Shown: in pieces, positions 18,844 to 27,306 of the stretch
Numbering within the stretch: the stretch's first letter is position 1
How the letters are laid out: every line of letters begins with the position of its first letter
Made by a program: the position numbers and the translations under genes
Notes under the pieces: generated by a model
Databases searched by the model: none
The model's input: only the letters and a program-made list of their open reading frames with translations
Told to the model about the DNA's origin: nothing
Assembly (NCBI GenBank): GCA_022819745.1
Contig: JAJEGS010000013.1
Location: 61,289-125,288 of the forward strand
DNA length: 64,000 nt
Reading direction: 5' to 3'
Origin: Candidatus Latescibacterota bacterium
GTDB lineage: Bacteria > Latescibacterota > UBA2968 > UBA8231

Positions 18844-19923
18844 ATGACTCTGACAAGAGTAAAATTGAGACGCTTTACTGCATTCTCGAACTTGGAATTG
18901 GAGCTTTGCCCCGGCATTAATGTTTTAGTGGGCGCAAACGGCACAGGCAAGACTCATTTGATGAAGATCCTATATGCGGCGTGTGACGCTTCTAAAGAGG
19001 ACGTCCACTTCGCCGAGAAGTTGATGCGGGTGTTACTCCCGTCAGGCCGCTTCCTAGGGCGACTGGTCAAACGGCAGCCGGGAAGTACCAAGAGAGTCAT
19101 AGAAAACGAAGAATTCAAGGAAGTCCATGACCTAATTGAAAAATTAGCTAGCGGTCCGGTCACATTCGTGGACGTGTATCGCGGCGACCAACGATTGGGA
19201 GTTTCGTTCTCCAATCGCATTAAATCACCAAATTCCGCCTCCGTTTCTGTAAATGGTGCTGATTCTTGGAAAGATCCTTCATTAAAAAGCATCTATATTC
19301 CGGTGAAGGAGATGCTCTCTAATGCACCCGGCTTTCGTTCGCTTTACGCGGAACGCGAAATTCATTTCGAAGAAATTTATGCGGATATTCTGGACCGGGC
19401 TTACATCCCGTTACCGCGCGGCAAGTCGGATGCTCTGAACAGGCGTTTACTCACCTGTTTGCAAAAAGAAATCGATGGAAAAGTGACGATCAAAAATGAG
19501 GAGTTTTTTCTAAAAAATAAAAAAGGAACCTTGGAGTTCACCTTGCTTGCTGAGGGCATGCGCAAGCTGGGATTGTTGTGGCTTTTAATACAAAATGGCA
19601 CTTTGCAGAACGGTTCGGTACTGTTTTGGGATGAGCCTGAGACCAACCTGAATCCGAAGCTGTTAGGTACGCTAATTGAGGTCCTGCTGCAATTGCAACG
19701 CGCTGGTGTTCAGGTATTTCTAGCGACCCACGATTACGTCATCCTCAAAGAGATCGATCTCCGCATGCGAGACGAGGATGCAATAGCCTTTCATTCATTT
19801 TACTTTGACGAGACGGGCGAGGTAGCCTGTCACACGGCAAGTAACTACCTCGACATTCATCCCAACGTAATTGCGGATACCTTCACCAACCTCTACGACC
19901 GGGAAATTGAGCGCGACCTATAA
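18844..19923 (+). CDS. AAA/ABC-type ATPase, putative defence module (RecF/OLD-like)
   Basis: 359 residues. Walker A GANGTGKT lies at about 30-37, directly after an N-terminal RF-x-F-x-NLELEL segment. Walker B is VLFWDEPETNLNP (about 260), followed by the LATHDYVIL histidine switch, and a LAEGMRKLGLL signature-like helix precedes Walker B. This is the compact AAA_15/AAA_21 layout with no TOPRIM or permease. A GAGGAT Shine-Dalgarno precedes the ATG. Base composition is more AT-rich than the flanking genes, a sign of transfer. The stop overlaps the next start by one base. Similar ATPases pair with nucleases in anti-phage systems such as Septu and PARIS; a defence role here is inference. Confidence 0.8.
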   Translation: MTLTRVKLRRFTAFSNLELELCPGINVLVGANGTGKTHLMKILYAACDASKEDVHFAEKLMRVLLPSGRFLGRLVKRQPGSTKRVIENEEFKEVHDLIEKLASGPVTFVDVYRGDQRLGVSFSNRIKSPNSASVSVNGADSWKDPSLKSIYIPVKEMLSNAPGFRSLYAEREIHFEEIYADILDRAYIPLPRGKSDALNRRLLTCLQKEIDGKVTIKNEEFFLKNKKGTLEFTLLAEGMRKLGLLWLLIQNGTLQNGSVLFWDEPETNLNPKLLGTLIEVLLQLQRAGVQVFLATHDYVILKEIDLRMRDEDAIAFHSFYFDETGEVACHTASNYLDIHPNVIADTFTNLYDREIERDL

Positions 19924-20444
19924 TGACCGTTCTTGAGGAAGGGGATCTGCAGATTACTATCGGCGACGCGATCAATGCGCGAAAGTTCGACGATGCCAAC
20001 CACGGGTTGAACAACTGTATGAAAGCGGTGGATTTCATCGTTGAGCTTCTCGACTGCTATCTGTTCATTGAAATCAAAGACCCACAAGCTCCCCAGACAC
20101 CCAAGCAAAGTCGCAACGAGTTTCTTCGCAGACTTAGAAGCGGCGAGCTTGACGAGGATCTCAAATACAAGTACCGGGACTCCTTTCTCTACGAATGGGC
20201 ATCGGGCCGAACCAACAAGCCCATTGATTACCTAGTACTGATTGCCATGGAATCCCTAGATAACGCCCTTTTACTGAATAGGACGGAGGACTTGAAGCGG
20301 AAGCTGCCCTTGTTGGGACCGAAGGCACGTCCTTGGCTTCGCCCGCCTGTTCGGAGTTGTGGCGTATTCAACATCGCGTCGTGGAGCAACCGCTTTCCGC
20401 AGTATCCTGTCTGGCGACAAAGTGCGGGAACGACGTGTCCTTAA
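19923..20444 (+). CDS. Putative PD-(D/E)XK-like nuclease partner of the ATPase
   Basis: 173 residues, starting in the overlap with the ATPase stop (TAATG). The N-terminal part reads as a PD-(D/E)XK core: Asp37 in KAVDFIVELL, then a strand with Glu50-x-Lys52 (YLFIEIKDPQ). After that come a helical region and a segment where the protein keeps a conserved look (SLDNALLLNRTEDLKRKLPL). The last 15-20 residues look low-complexity and could reflect a small frameshift near 20,400. I recognise no named family. The coupled ATPase suggests it is the effector of a two-gene module. The nuclease assignment rests only on motif spacing. Confidence 0.5.
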   Translation: MTVLEEGDLQITIGDAINARKFDDANHGLNNCMKAVDFIVELLDCYLFIEIKDPQAPQTPKQSRNEFLRRLRSGELDEDLKYKYRDSFLYEWASGRTNKPIDYLVLIAMESLDNALLLNRTEDLKRKLPLLGPKARPWLRPPVRSCGVFNIASWSNRFPQYPVWRQSAGTTCP

Positions 20445-20511
20445 TCGGCCCGCAACACATTTCAGTAGCAAACTAAGATAGCACCCATCGTCATGCGCCT
20501 TTCTCGGCTCC

Positions 20512-22245
20512 TCACGCCTGCGGCCGCAAGTTCAGCAGCACCAAGAGCCAAGTGCGGCTCCAGTAAGCACTGTTGATATAGGGATTTTCTGCGCTGGGCC
20601 AGTTGGTCCAATAGGTCTCGTTGTGCGGAATGCGGTGCGGCCATTGGACGATGGGAATGGAGGGCAACTCGGCAAGCCAGAGGTCCATGGCTTGGCGGTA
20701 AAGCTCGTCCATCTCCGGGGCGTCGGTCGGAGTCTGGCCCATCTGGTCGATCAGCGCGTCGTAGGTCGGGTTTTGCCAGCGCCAAGGCATGTCGGCTGGT
20801 TCGCCGGTGGGCTGGACAAAGCGGCTGTGGTACTGACGCAGCACAAAATAGGGGTCGCGCATAGAGCTAAAGTTGCCGATTAGGTACGCGCGGGCCGTGC
20901 CCTGGCGCAGGCGCGTGGTAAAATCCGAAGTCATGCGGAAGGAAGCGTCGATGCCAGCCTTTTTGAGCTGGGCGATGAGCACCGGCGTCAGATCCTGAAA
21001 GTGGGAGAAGATGTCGATGACCATGCTCAGGCGCTGCCCGTCCTTTTCCCAGAAAGCTCCGTTGCGCACGTATCCTTTGCGGGTGAGAATCTCCGCGCTC
21101 TTTTCCAAGTCAAAGACGCCAACTTGGTGCTCGGCGATCAAGTCCTCGGCGAGGGTAAAATACCGATGCATTTGCGGGAGATCGGGCAAGGGCAGCAGGG
21201 TCCACGCACCTGAGTTTTGCCAGCCGATGGCGACGAGTTGTTCGCGGTCGATGGCGTAGTTGACCGCGCGGCGCATCTCCGGGTCGGACCAAGGGGCCTC
21301 CAGCCCGTTGAATCCCAGCGATATGGGCCACCAAGTGATGTAGCTATACGGCGGCTCGCGGCCCGTCCAAGTCGTGATGTTGCGATTGCGCTCCAAGAGG
21401 GAGACCATGTTGGCCGGGCGCAACTCCAAGCAGGTGTCGATGTTGTTGGCGATCAGGTTCTGGACGCGTTTGTGCTCTTCCATGTAGGTCAGGTAGATCA
21501 GCCGCTCGACCTGGGGCAACTCCTGAAAGCCGAGTTTCTCAGCCCACCAGCCCTCGCGCAGATCCCAAATCCGTTGGGCTGGTTCCGAGCGCACAATGCG
21601 ATAGGGGCCAGTCAAAACCGGCCAACCTTTTTGCAAGTCAAAGTTGGCAAAAGTCAGCGGGTCTTCCTCCTCCCAGATGTGCTTGGGCACGATGGGGACG
21701 CCTTGGTCGCCGCTGTGGACGAAGTAGCTGAAGAGAAAGCGTGGGTTGGGCGCCTTGAGCGCGACGCGCGCCGTCAAGCTGTCGAGGGCAACTGCCTCTT
21801 CGACCCAAGTTGCCATATCCGTCGAGTACATGAGTTGCGGGGCGTGCTCCACGAGCATGTTGATGGTGAAGGCAAAGTCGTGCGCCGACCAAGGATGCCC
21901 ATCGCTCCACTCAACGCCCGGACGGATTTTGACCACAAGTTCGGTGTAATCCTCGTTGAAATGGTGGCTCTCGGCGATCCAAGGTACTAGCTCGGAATTT
22001 TCCTCGTAGGCATTGAAGAAGTAGAGCGGCTCGTAGAGGAAGTTATATCCTATCCGCGAGATGCCGCCTGGAATGAAGGGATTGAAGGAGTTGTAATCTT
22101 GAATCTGGCCGGCGCAAGTATTGGCCTCGGCGCAGTCCATGATCAAGGTCCGATTGCGCGGTACCTTTTTGAGAACATATCCACCCTCGTCGCCACTACA
22201 GGCGATGATGGGCAAGGTGGCTAAAAGCAGGATATAAATAGGCAT
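20512..22245 (-). CDS. ABC transporter substrate-binding lipoprotein, family 5 (peptide/nickel type)
   Basis: 577 residues. A lipoprotein signal ends in IIAC (Cys16). The body is an SBP_bac_5 protein: LYEPLYFFNAYEENSELVPW near the N-terminus, a VVKIRPGVEWSDGHPWSAHD segment, the RRAVNYAIDREQLV helix and a C-terminal lobe. Such proteins bind oligopeptides or other solutes for an ABC importer. No permease or ATPase genes of that type are nearby, so it is an orphan component. The next gene upstream on the strand, a TIM-barrel isomerase-like protein, ends 3 bases before its ATG, so they are probably co-expressed. Confidence 0.88.
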   Translation of the reverse strand: MPIYILLLATLPIIACSGDEGGYVLKKVPRNRTLIMDCAEANTCAGQIQDYNSFNPFIPGGISRIGYNFLYEPLYFFNAYEENSELVPWIAESHHFNEDYTELVVKIRPGVEWSDGHPWSAHDFAFTINMLVEHAPQLMYSTDMATWVEEAVALDSLTARVALKAPNPRFLFSYFVHSGDQGVPIVPKHIWEEEDPLTFANFDLQKGWPVLTGPYRIVRSEPAQRIWDLREGWWAEKLGFQELPQVERLIYLTYMEEHKRVQNLIANNIDTCLELRPANMVSLLERNRNITTWTGREPPYSYITWWPISLGFNGLEAPWSDPEMRRAVNYAIDREQLVAIGWQNSGAWTLLPLPDLPQMHRYFTLAEDLIAEHQVGVFDLEKSAEILTRKGYVRNGAFWEKDGQRLSMVIDIFSHFQDLTPVLIAQLKKAGIDASFRMTSDFTTRLRQGTARAYLIGNFSSMRDPYFVLRQYHSRFVQPTGEPADMPWRWQNPTYDALIDQMGQTPTDAPEMDELYRQAMDLWLAELPSIPIVQWPHRIPHNETYWTNWPSAENPYINSAYWSRTWLLVLLNLRPQA

Positions 22246-22248
22246 TGA

Positions 22249-23019
22249 CTACTCTCTTTTAGCCGCTTGCAGGGCACAAGCGCGGCTTTGGGTTAGGGCG
22301 GCTACAGGGTCGGAGAGTTGGGGGCTGAGCTCAATGCTCGCCGGGCCAGCGTATGGGCTTAGGGCGAGGGCAGAGAAAGTCGCGGCTAGCGCTTCTTCGG
22401 TCAGCACGCCTTCCAGCAAGGACCAGTGCAAATCACCTTCCCCGTCGTTGTCATCTAGATGCACGTACCCAAGCCGATCTCCGGCGGCCGCTATGACCGT
22501 GGCCGGGTTTTCCTTGGACATCTGTAGGTGGCCGGTGTCGAGGAGCAAGTAGAGGTTGGGATGGTTTAGGCTGGACAAATACTCCAAGGTCCCGGCCGCC
22601 GTCGGCAACGCCTTGCCGGGAAAGTGCTCAACCCCAATGCGAATCGCGCACGCGGCCGCGAAGTCCGCCACTTGCCCCAAGGCTTCACCAAACTGGGGCA
22701 GCGCGGCCGGGTCAGTCCCTGGGACCACATACGCAGTGCTAGCACCAAGGTCCGCAGCATGATCCAGGGCCTCCCGGCAGTGGTCGAGAGCGGCTTGTTG
22801 TGCGGCGGGCGAGCCGTCGAGAGCAGCGCCGTCTTCCATGTTAAAACACAGCGCGAGGCAGGACACCGACAAGCCGAGATCGCCAATGCGCGCACGCGAC
22901 GCTGGACTAACAAAGGTCTTCGCCTGCACGTCAATCGAGCGAAAGCCGATAGCAGCTAGCGCAGTAAGGGCGTCTTCTTCCGAGCCGGTCAAGGCCCAAG
23001 CACAACAGGATAGCTCCAC
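22249..23019 (-). CDS. Sugar phosphate isomerase/epimerase-like TIM barrel (AP-endonuclease 2 family)
   Basis: 256 residues from GTG 23019, chosen because AAGGAA precedes it at good spacing and the family start (VELSCCAWALTG) lies there. A longer open frame upstream runs into the methyltransferase. Metal-ligand type motifs are visible: GVEHFPG, LLLDTGHLQ, YVHLDDNDGEGDLHW and a C-terminal IELSPQLSDP. Members isomerise or epimerise sugars and polyols or dehydrate inosose; the substrate is not determined. It precedes the solute-binding lipoprotein gene with a 3-base gap and follows an RsmJ-like methyltransferase. Confidence 0.82.
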   Translation of the reverse strand: MELSCCAWALTGSEEDALTALAAIGFRSIDVQAKTFVSPASRARIGDLGLSVSCLALCFNMEDGAALDGSPAAQQAALDHCREALDHAADLGASTAYVVPGTDPAALPQFGEALGQVADFAAACAIRIGVEHFPGKALPTAAGTLEYLSSLNHPNLYLLLDTGHLQMSKENPATVIAAAGDRLGYVHLDDNDGEGDLHWSLLEGVLTEEALAATFSALALSPYAGPASIELSPQLSDPVAALTQSRACALQAAKRE

Positions 23020-23053
23020 GATTCGTTCCTTCCGGTCAGCAAATAAAACGTCT

Positions 23054-23863
23054 CTACCAAGCGGGTAGCGCGCCGTAGCACACGCGGCGGCCCTCCTCGA
23101 CTTTGGCGAAACCGAGGCGAGCAAGGTCGTGGCCTGGCCGGCGGTCCTTCATCACCACGCGGCGGCGGGCGACGCGGCGGGCCTCACCCAAATCCGCAGG
23201 AGACGGACTGCCCTCCCGGGCCAAGTAACGGACCAGCGCTAAACCCCGAGCGCCGGCAATAGTTTCGCTAAACATGGGGTCGAAGTAAACCACATCCCAA
23301 GCGTTGTCCGCTTCGCGGCGCAGGTAGTCGGCATAGTCGGCGTTTAGGACTTCGACGCGGCGCATGGCCGGGGCGAGGGCGGGCGGGTCGTCAATCACAT
23401 AGCAGGCCATGCCGCGCTCGACCAGCAGAGCCAACAGCGGCGAGGCTTCGAGGCTGCGGACGCGACCTGTCGCGCCGACCTTGTAAGCGGCCACGATGGC
23501 GTCCGCACCCAAACCGCAGGTACAGTCGAGGACGCGGTCGCCTAATTTGAGCTGCAAGGCGTCAACCAAAATGTCGTGCTTGCCTTGTTCTAAGGCGAGG
23601 ATCCGCAATTTGGCCATGTTGGGATGGTAGCGGAGGCACTGTCCGGCGACCCAAAGGGAAAAATTGCCGCGCTCGACGACGATCAGACCCGCGAGCCTCT
23701 CGTCCGCAGCCATTCCAGCGAGCGAGCGGTGGGCGCGAGGCACATAGCGGCAGCCGGTTTCGCTGGCAAGACAATGCGCACTCGCAAGCTCCCGAGGGCT
23801 GGGACGCGCAGAGGTGGTTACGGCGAAGGCGAACTGTGGTTCCGGTTCGCGGTTAGTTTGCAT
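23054..23863 (-). CDS. SAM-dependent methyltransferase, RsmJ-like
   Basis: 269 residues from the ATG at 23863. A TTG at 23872 has closer Shine-Dalgarno spacing and remains an alternative. The fold is class I: motif I VLDCTCGLGADAIVAA, a SLEASPLLALLVERGMA segment after motif II, and motif IV VVYFDPMFSETI. Both the double-psi DCTCGLG and the DPMF motif match the SAM_MT/RsmJ family (PF04445), which methylates 16S rRNA at G1516 in E. coli. The C-terminal half is shorter than in RsmJ, so the exact target could differ. It lies between hflX and the isomerase, all on the minus strand. Confidence 0.72.
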   Translation of the reverse strand: MQTNREPEPQFAFAVTTSARPSPRELASAHCLASETGCRYVPRAHRSLAGMAADERLAGLIVVERGNFSLWVAGQCLRYHPNMAKLRILALEQGKHDILVDALQLKLGDRVLDCTCGLGADAIVAAYKVGATGRVRSLEASPLLALLVERGMACYVIDDPPALAPAMRRVEVLNADYADYLRREADNAWDVVYFDPMFSETIAGARGLALVRYLAREGSPSPADLGEARRVARRRVVMKDRRPGHDLARLGFAKVEEGRRVCYGALPAW

Positions 23864-23918
23864 GCGGTGCAACGGCCTTCAATCGTCGCTAGTAGGACTG
23901 TGCCGTTGGGCTTGTCAC

Positions 23919-25217
23919 TTAGGCGGGGACAAAGCGCTCTAATCGCCAGCGCTTGGCCCACGTCTTTTCCAAGCGCACGCACAAGCACACGTCGTTGCCC
24001 TTGTAAGTCTCCGCGAGGACCTGACCCTGCTGATGTAAATGGGCCAACAGCCGGCCTTCGGCTTGGGGAACCTGCAACTCCAAAGTGATGTCTCCAGCGA
24101 CGCTGTACGCGCGGATTTTGTCGCGCAGCGCGTCGATGTTGATGGCTTGGCTAGCCGAGATGGCGATGGCGTCTTCGCGGTCTGCGTACGCAGCCGCTAT
24201 CCGCTCTTCTTCGCCGGGGGCTACTTGGTCGATTTTGTTGTACACCCTCAGGGTGGGACTATCTGCAAGCCCGAGGCTGTGGAGAACTTCCTCGACCGTG
24301 GCGATCTGCGACTCGTAGTACGGAAAGCTCAAGTCGATCACGTGGAGCAGCAAATCGGCCTCCACGGCCTCTTCGAGCGTGGCGCGGAAAGAGGCAAACA
24401 GGTGGTGAGGCAGGCGGTTGATAAAACCAACCGTGTCGGTGAGCAGGATCTTGTGGTTGCGGTCGAGATCAACGGCGCGGGTGGTCGAGTCCAAGGTGGC
24501 AAAGAGCTGGTCTTCGACTAGCACATCCGCGCCGGAAAGCGCCCGCATCAAGGTCGATTTGCCAGCGTTGGTATAACCCACTAGAGCCACCTTAAAAACA
24601 TCCGCGCGATTTTTGCGGTTGGTCGCCATCTGCACGCCGATTTTGTCGAGCTTGGCCTCTAGGGAATTGATCTGACGGCGAATCAGGCGACGGTCGATTT
24701 CCAATTGGGTTTCGCCCGGGCCGCGGACGCCAGCCGCCCCCATACCGCGAATGGCCCCGCCGCCGGCTTGGCGCGACAGGTGGGTCCAGTAGCGAGTCAA
24801 GCGCGGCAGGAGATAGTTGAGCTGGGCCAACTCGACTTGGATCTGAGCCGTGTGGGTGCGAGCGTGGCGCGCGAAAATGTCTAAGATCACGGCACTGCGG
24901 TCGATAATGCGGCGCTTGGTAACGCCCTCTAAGTTGCGCATCTGGGCTGGCGAGAGGTCGTTGTCAAAGACGATCACGTCGGCTTGGCACTGGGCCGCAA
25001 GCGGCTTGAGGGAGGCGGCCTTGCCCTTGCCAACGTAGTAGGTCGGATCGATGCGGTCGCGCCCTTGGATCTGGCGCGCGGCTTCGACGAGGCCAGCCGT
25101 GGCGGTTAAGCGGCCGAGCTCGTCGAGGGAGTGTTCGGCTTCCCAAGCTGGCATCGTGGGCAGGGCGACGCCGACGAGGATGGCGCGTTCTTGTTGCAGC
25201 GTGTGATTTACTTCCAT
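23919..25217 (-). CDS. hflX: GTPase HflX
   Basis: 432 residues from the ATG at 25217; the frame is open 14 codons further upstream. HflX is a ribosome-associated GTPase that rescues stalled or hibernating ribosomes. The N-terminal HflX domain has TYYVGKGKAASLKPLA and VIFDNDLSPAQMRNLE, followed by the Gly-rich linker (RQAGGGAIRGMGAAGVRGPG). The G domain has G1 GYTNAGKST, G3 DTVGFI and G4 NKID. It is the first gene of a minus-strand group with the methyltransferase. The start lies in a divergent region opposite the kinase-like gene. Confidence 0.96.
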   Translation of the reverse strand: MEVNHTLQQERAILVGVALPTMPAWEAEHSLDELGRLTATAGLVEAARQIQGRDRIDPTYYVGKGKAASLKPLAAQCQADVIVFDNDLSPAQMRNLEGVTKRRIIDRSAVILDIFARHARTHTAQIQVELAQLNYLLPRLTRYWTHLSRQAGGGAIRGMGAAGVRGPGETQLEIDRRLIRRQINSLEAKLDKIGVQMATNRKNRADVFKVALVGYTNAGKSTLMRALSGADVLVEDQLFATLDSTTRAVDLDRNHKILLTDTVGFINRLPHHLFASFRATLEEAVEADLLLHVIDLSFPYYESQIATVEEVLHSLGLADSPTLRVYNKIDQVAPGEEERIAAAYADREDAIAISASQAINIDALRDKIRAYSVAGDITLELQVPQAEGRLLAHLHQQGQVLAETYKGNDVCLCVRLEKTWAKRWRLERFVPA

Positions 25218-25424
25218 TCGGCCTTCTTTGGACTTGGTGGTACAGCGCATCAAACACAAACAGAACGCATCACTTTGTCAACACCGCAAGGGCGAGTTTG
25301 GGCCTCCAATGCGCGGGCGAGCCGTTTGCGACAAGAGAGTTGTCGTTTGCAAGGACACCGACAATTTCACCCTCATCACAGGTAAATAGGGTAAAATCGC
25401 GTGTTTCTAACCCGTCGTTTATCC

Positions 25425-25478
25425 TTGACTTTTTGAAAAATTATTTGTGGTATTACTTTGTTTTTGCAAGCGTTTGCT
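25425..25478 (+). promoter_or_regulatory. Promoter-like element with LacI-family operator upstream of the kinase-like gene
   Basis: TTGACT at 25425-25430 resembles a -35 box, and an AT-rich -10-like stretch lies at about 25448-25456, with imperfect spacing or sequence. At 25465-25478 the 14-mer TGCAAGCGTTTGCT matches the LacI/GalR consensus TGnAAnCGnTTnCA at every fixed position but the last. It lies 24 bases before the kinase-like ATG, where a bound repressor would block transcription. The rest of the 285-base divergent gap (25218-25502) shows nothing else I can name. Confidence 0.45.
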
Positions 25479-25502
25479 TAATATCGAAACACGGGTCGTA
25501 CC

Positions 25503-26726
25503 ATGGGCAAACACCGCAGCGGAAATGCTAACGAGGACCTGTTGCGAGACCTGCGGCTCGCGGTTTGGCGGCACAAACAACCAGAGGGCGAATTCATGAT
25601 CCTATCGCAGATTCGCCAGACTCTGGATCACGCCGGAGTCGCTTACGACGGTTGCCGGTTGTACCGAGTACACGCCGACAACGGCGAGTGCAAGATGCGT
25701 GTCCATCCCTTGACGTCCTACGGGCATTGGTCTCCGCTAACCAAAGGACAGCAGTGGGTGCTGAGGGCGTGGAAATCAGCCGCGACCTGCTATCGAGCGC
25801 CGAGCCGCCACGGCGAATGCGCTTGGCTGGCCCAACAGATGCGTTGCAATGTCAAAGCCATCCTCGAAACGACCTTTGATCAAGGCGTCCTAGCCGTTTA
25901 TCGCAAAGAATCCATTGCCTGTAGCGACTCAGACGTCGGCTTGTTCAAAGGCTTGGGCGAAGTCCTCAGCGGACTATACTGCCGACAAGAAGACCTGTTG
26001 CAATTACAGGCCAAAGAAGCCCAGCTACGCCAAGCGCAGAAATTGCAGGTGATGGGACAATTGACCGCCGAGTTCGCCGGCGAAATCAACCAACACTTAG
26101 AGGTAATCATCGACGAGACCAGCCTGCTGCGCGAAGGCGACTTAACACCCACCGTCGGCGATGGCGTACAAGCTGTGTACGAGGCTGGCCTCCAAGCACA
26201 CAGCACCAGCAAGCGGCTGTTAGGGTATGTGCGCCAGCAGAAGACGCAGAAGGAATGGATCAACTTCACCCACCTCGTGCAAGAGACAGTCCGGCTGATG
26301 CGTCGGACGCTCCTAAAAGACCAGATTGAAATCGCCGAGGACCTAGCCACGAATCTGCCCTATATCAAGGCTCATGCTGGCCAGCTCCAACAGATCGTCC
26401 TCAATCTTATCCAAAATAGCCGCGACGCCATAAAGCAAGTGCGAGACGCAGGGCAGATCGCATTGCGGTTATCGACCCGCCAAGGCTGGATTGTGCTGGA
26501 GATCGAGGACAATGGGCCGGGCATTCCCGAGGAAATTCGGGCCGACATGTTTGCACCCTTCTTCACGACCAAGGCGTCGAGTCAGCACAGCGGATTGGGG
26601 CTGAGCGTATGCGCGGGCATTGCTCGCGACCACCACGGCCGCCTATTCGTCGCAGACTGCGCCCAAGGGGCCTGTGTAGTCTTGGAACTGCCAATCAATC
26701 CGCACGCCGCGTTAGTGGATAACTGA
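25503..26726 (+). CDS. Histidine-kinase-like protein with HATPase domain, lacking the H-box histidine
   Basis: 407 residues. Residues about 25-160 form a GAF-like sensory region with no membrane helix, so the protein is cytosolic. A coiled coil (about 160-185) leads into a HisKA-like helix. There the usual phosphoacceptor histidine is glycine (FAGEINQHL, Gly193). The ATP-binding domain is complete: N box VLNLIQNSRDAI, G1 DNGPGIP, F box FAPFFTTK and G2 GLGLSV. It could bind ATP but not use a canonical phospho-His; a kinase-dead regulator or a partner of another kinase is possible. A LacI-type operator lies just upstream. No response regulator is adjacent; gluconokinase follows. Confidence 0.78.
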   Translation: MGKHRSGNANEDLLRDLRLAVWRHKQPEGEFMILSQIRQTLDHAGVAYDGCRLYRVHADNGECKMRVHPLTSYGHWSPLTKGQQWVLRAWKSAATCYRAPSRHGECAWLAQQMRCNVKAILETTFDQGVLAVYRKESIACSDSDVGLFKGLGEVLSGLYCRQEDLLQLQAKEAQLRQAQKLQVMGQLTAEFAGEINQHLEVIIDETSLLREGDLTPTVGDGVQAVYEAGLQAHSTSKRLLGYVRQQKTQKEWINFTHLVQETVRLMRRTLLKDQIEIAEDLATNLPYIKAHAGQLQQIVLNLIQNSRDAIKQVRDAGQIALRLSTRQGWIVLEIEDNGPGIPEEIRADMFAPFFTTKASSQHSGLGLSVCAGIARDHHGRLFVADCAQGACVVLELPINPHAALVDN

Positions 26727-26792
26727 CCTTGTTGCAACAGACGCGCTCCTATATGTTCAAGCTCGCAGCGCACAACGCGGGAGATGAAGCGC

Positions 26793-27278
26793 ATGGTCAT
26801 CGTACTAATGGGCGTAACGGGCAGCGGCAAGACGACAGTGGGCGAACAGCTCGCCCAACAACTTGGATGGGCTTATTACGACGCCGACGATTTCCACCCG
26901 GAAACCAACGTGCGCAAAATGGCCAGCGGCACGCCGCTTACTGACGAGGACCGCTGGCCTTGGCTGGAGACCTTATCTGTATCCATTGATCAGTGGCTAC
27001 AAGCCGAGCAAGGCGCGATACTCGGCTGCTCCGCGCTCAAGCAGAGCTACCGCGACATCTTGGTCAGCGGGCGACCCGGCGTGCAGATCGTCCATCTCAA
27101 AGGCCCCAAGGCACTCATTGCCCAGCGGCTTGAAACGCGGCAGCACCGCTACATGCCGACCAGCCTGCTCGACAGCCAGTTTGCAACCCTCGAAGAGCCG
27201 CGCGATGCACTGAGCGTAGATATCGGCCCTTCGCCCGCCGCTATTGCCGCGACCATCCGCACGGCCTTGCAGCTCTAA
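26793..27278 (+). CDS. gntK: Gluconokinase
   Basis: 161 residues from ATG 26793, chosen because GGGAG lies 9 bases upstream. ATG 26784 is in frame but sits directly on that Shine-Dalgarno. The enzyme phosphorylates D-gluconate to 6-phosphogluconate with ATP. It has the P-loop GVTGSGKTT and the gluconokinase stretch YYDADDFHPETNVRKMASGTPLTDEDRWPWL, plus CSALKQSYRDIL. It stands between the kinase-like gene on the same strand and a convergent LacI-family regulator that could respond to gluconate or a related sugar acid. Confidence 0.95.
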   Translation: MVIVLMGVTGSGKTTVGEQLAQQLGWAYYDADDFHPETNVRKMASGTPLTDEDRWPWLETLSVSIDQWLQAEQGAILGCSALKQSYRDILVSGRPGVQIVHLKGPKALIAQRLETRQHRYMPTSLLDSQFATLEEPRDALSVDIGPSPAAIAATIRTALQL

Positions 27279-27306
27279 TTGCGATAGTTATCCCAATCTC
27301 GTCCTT

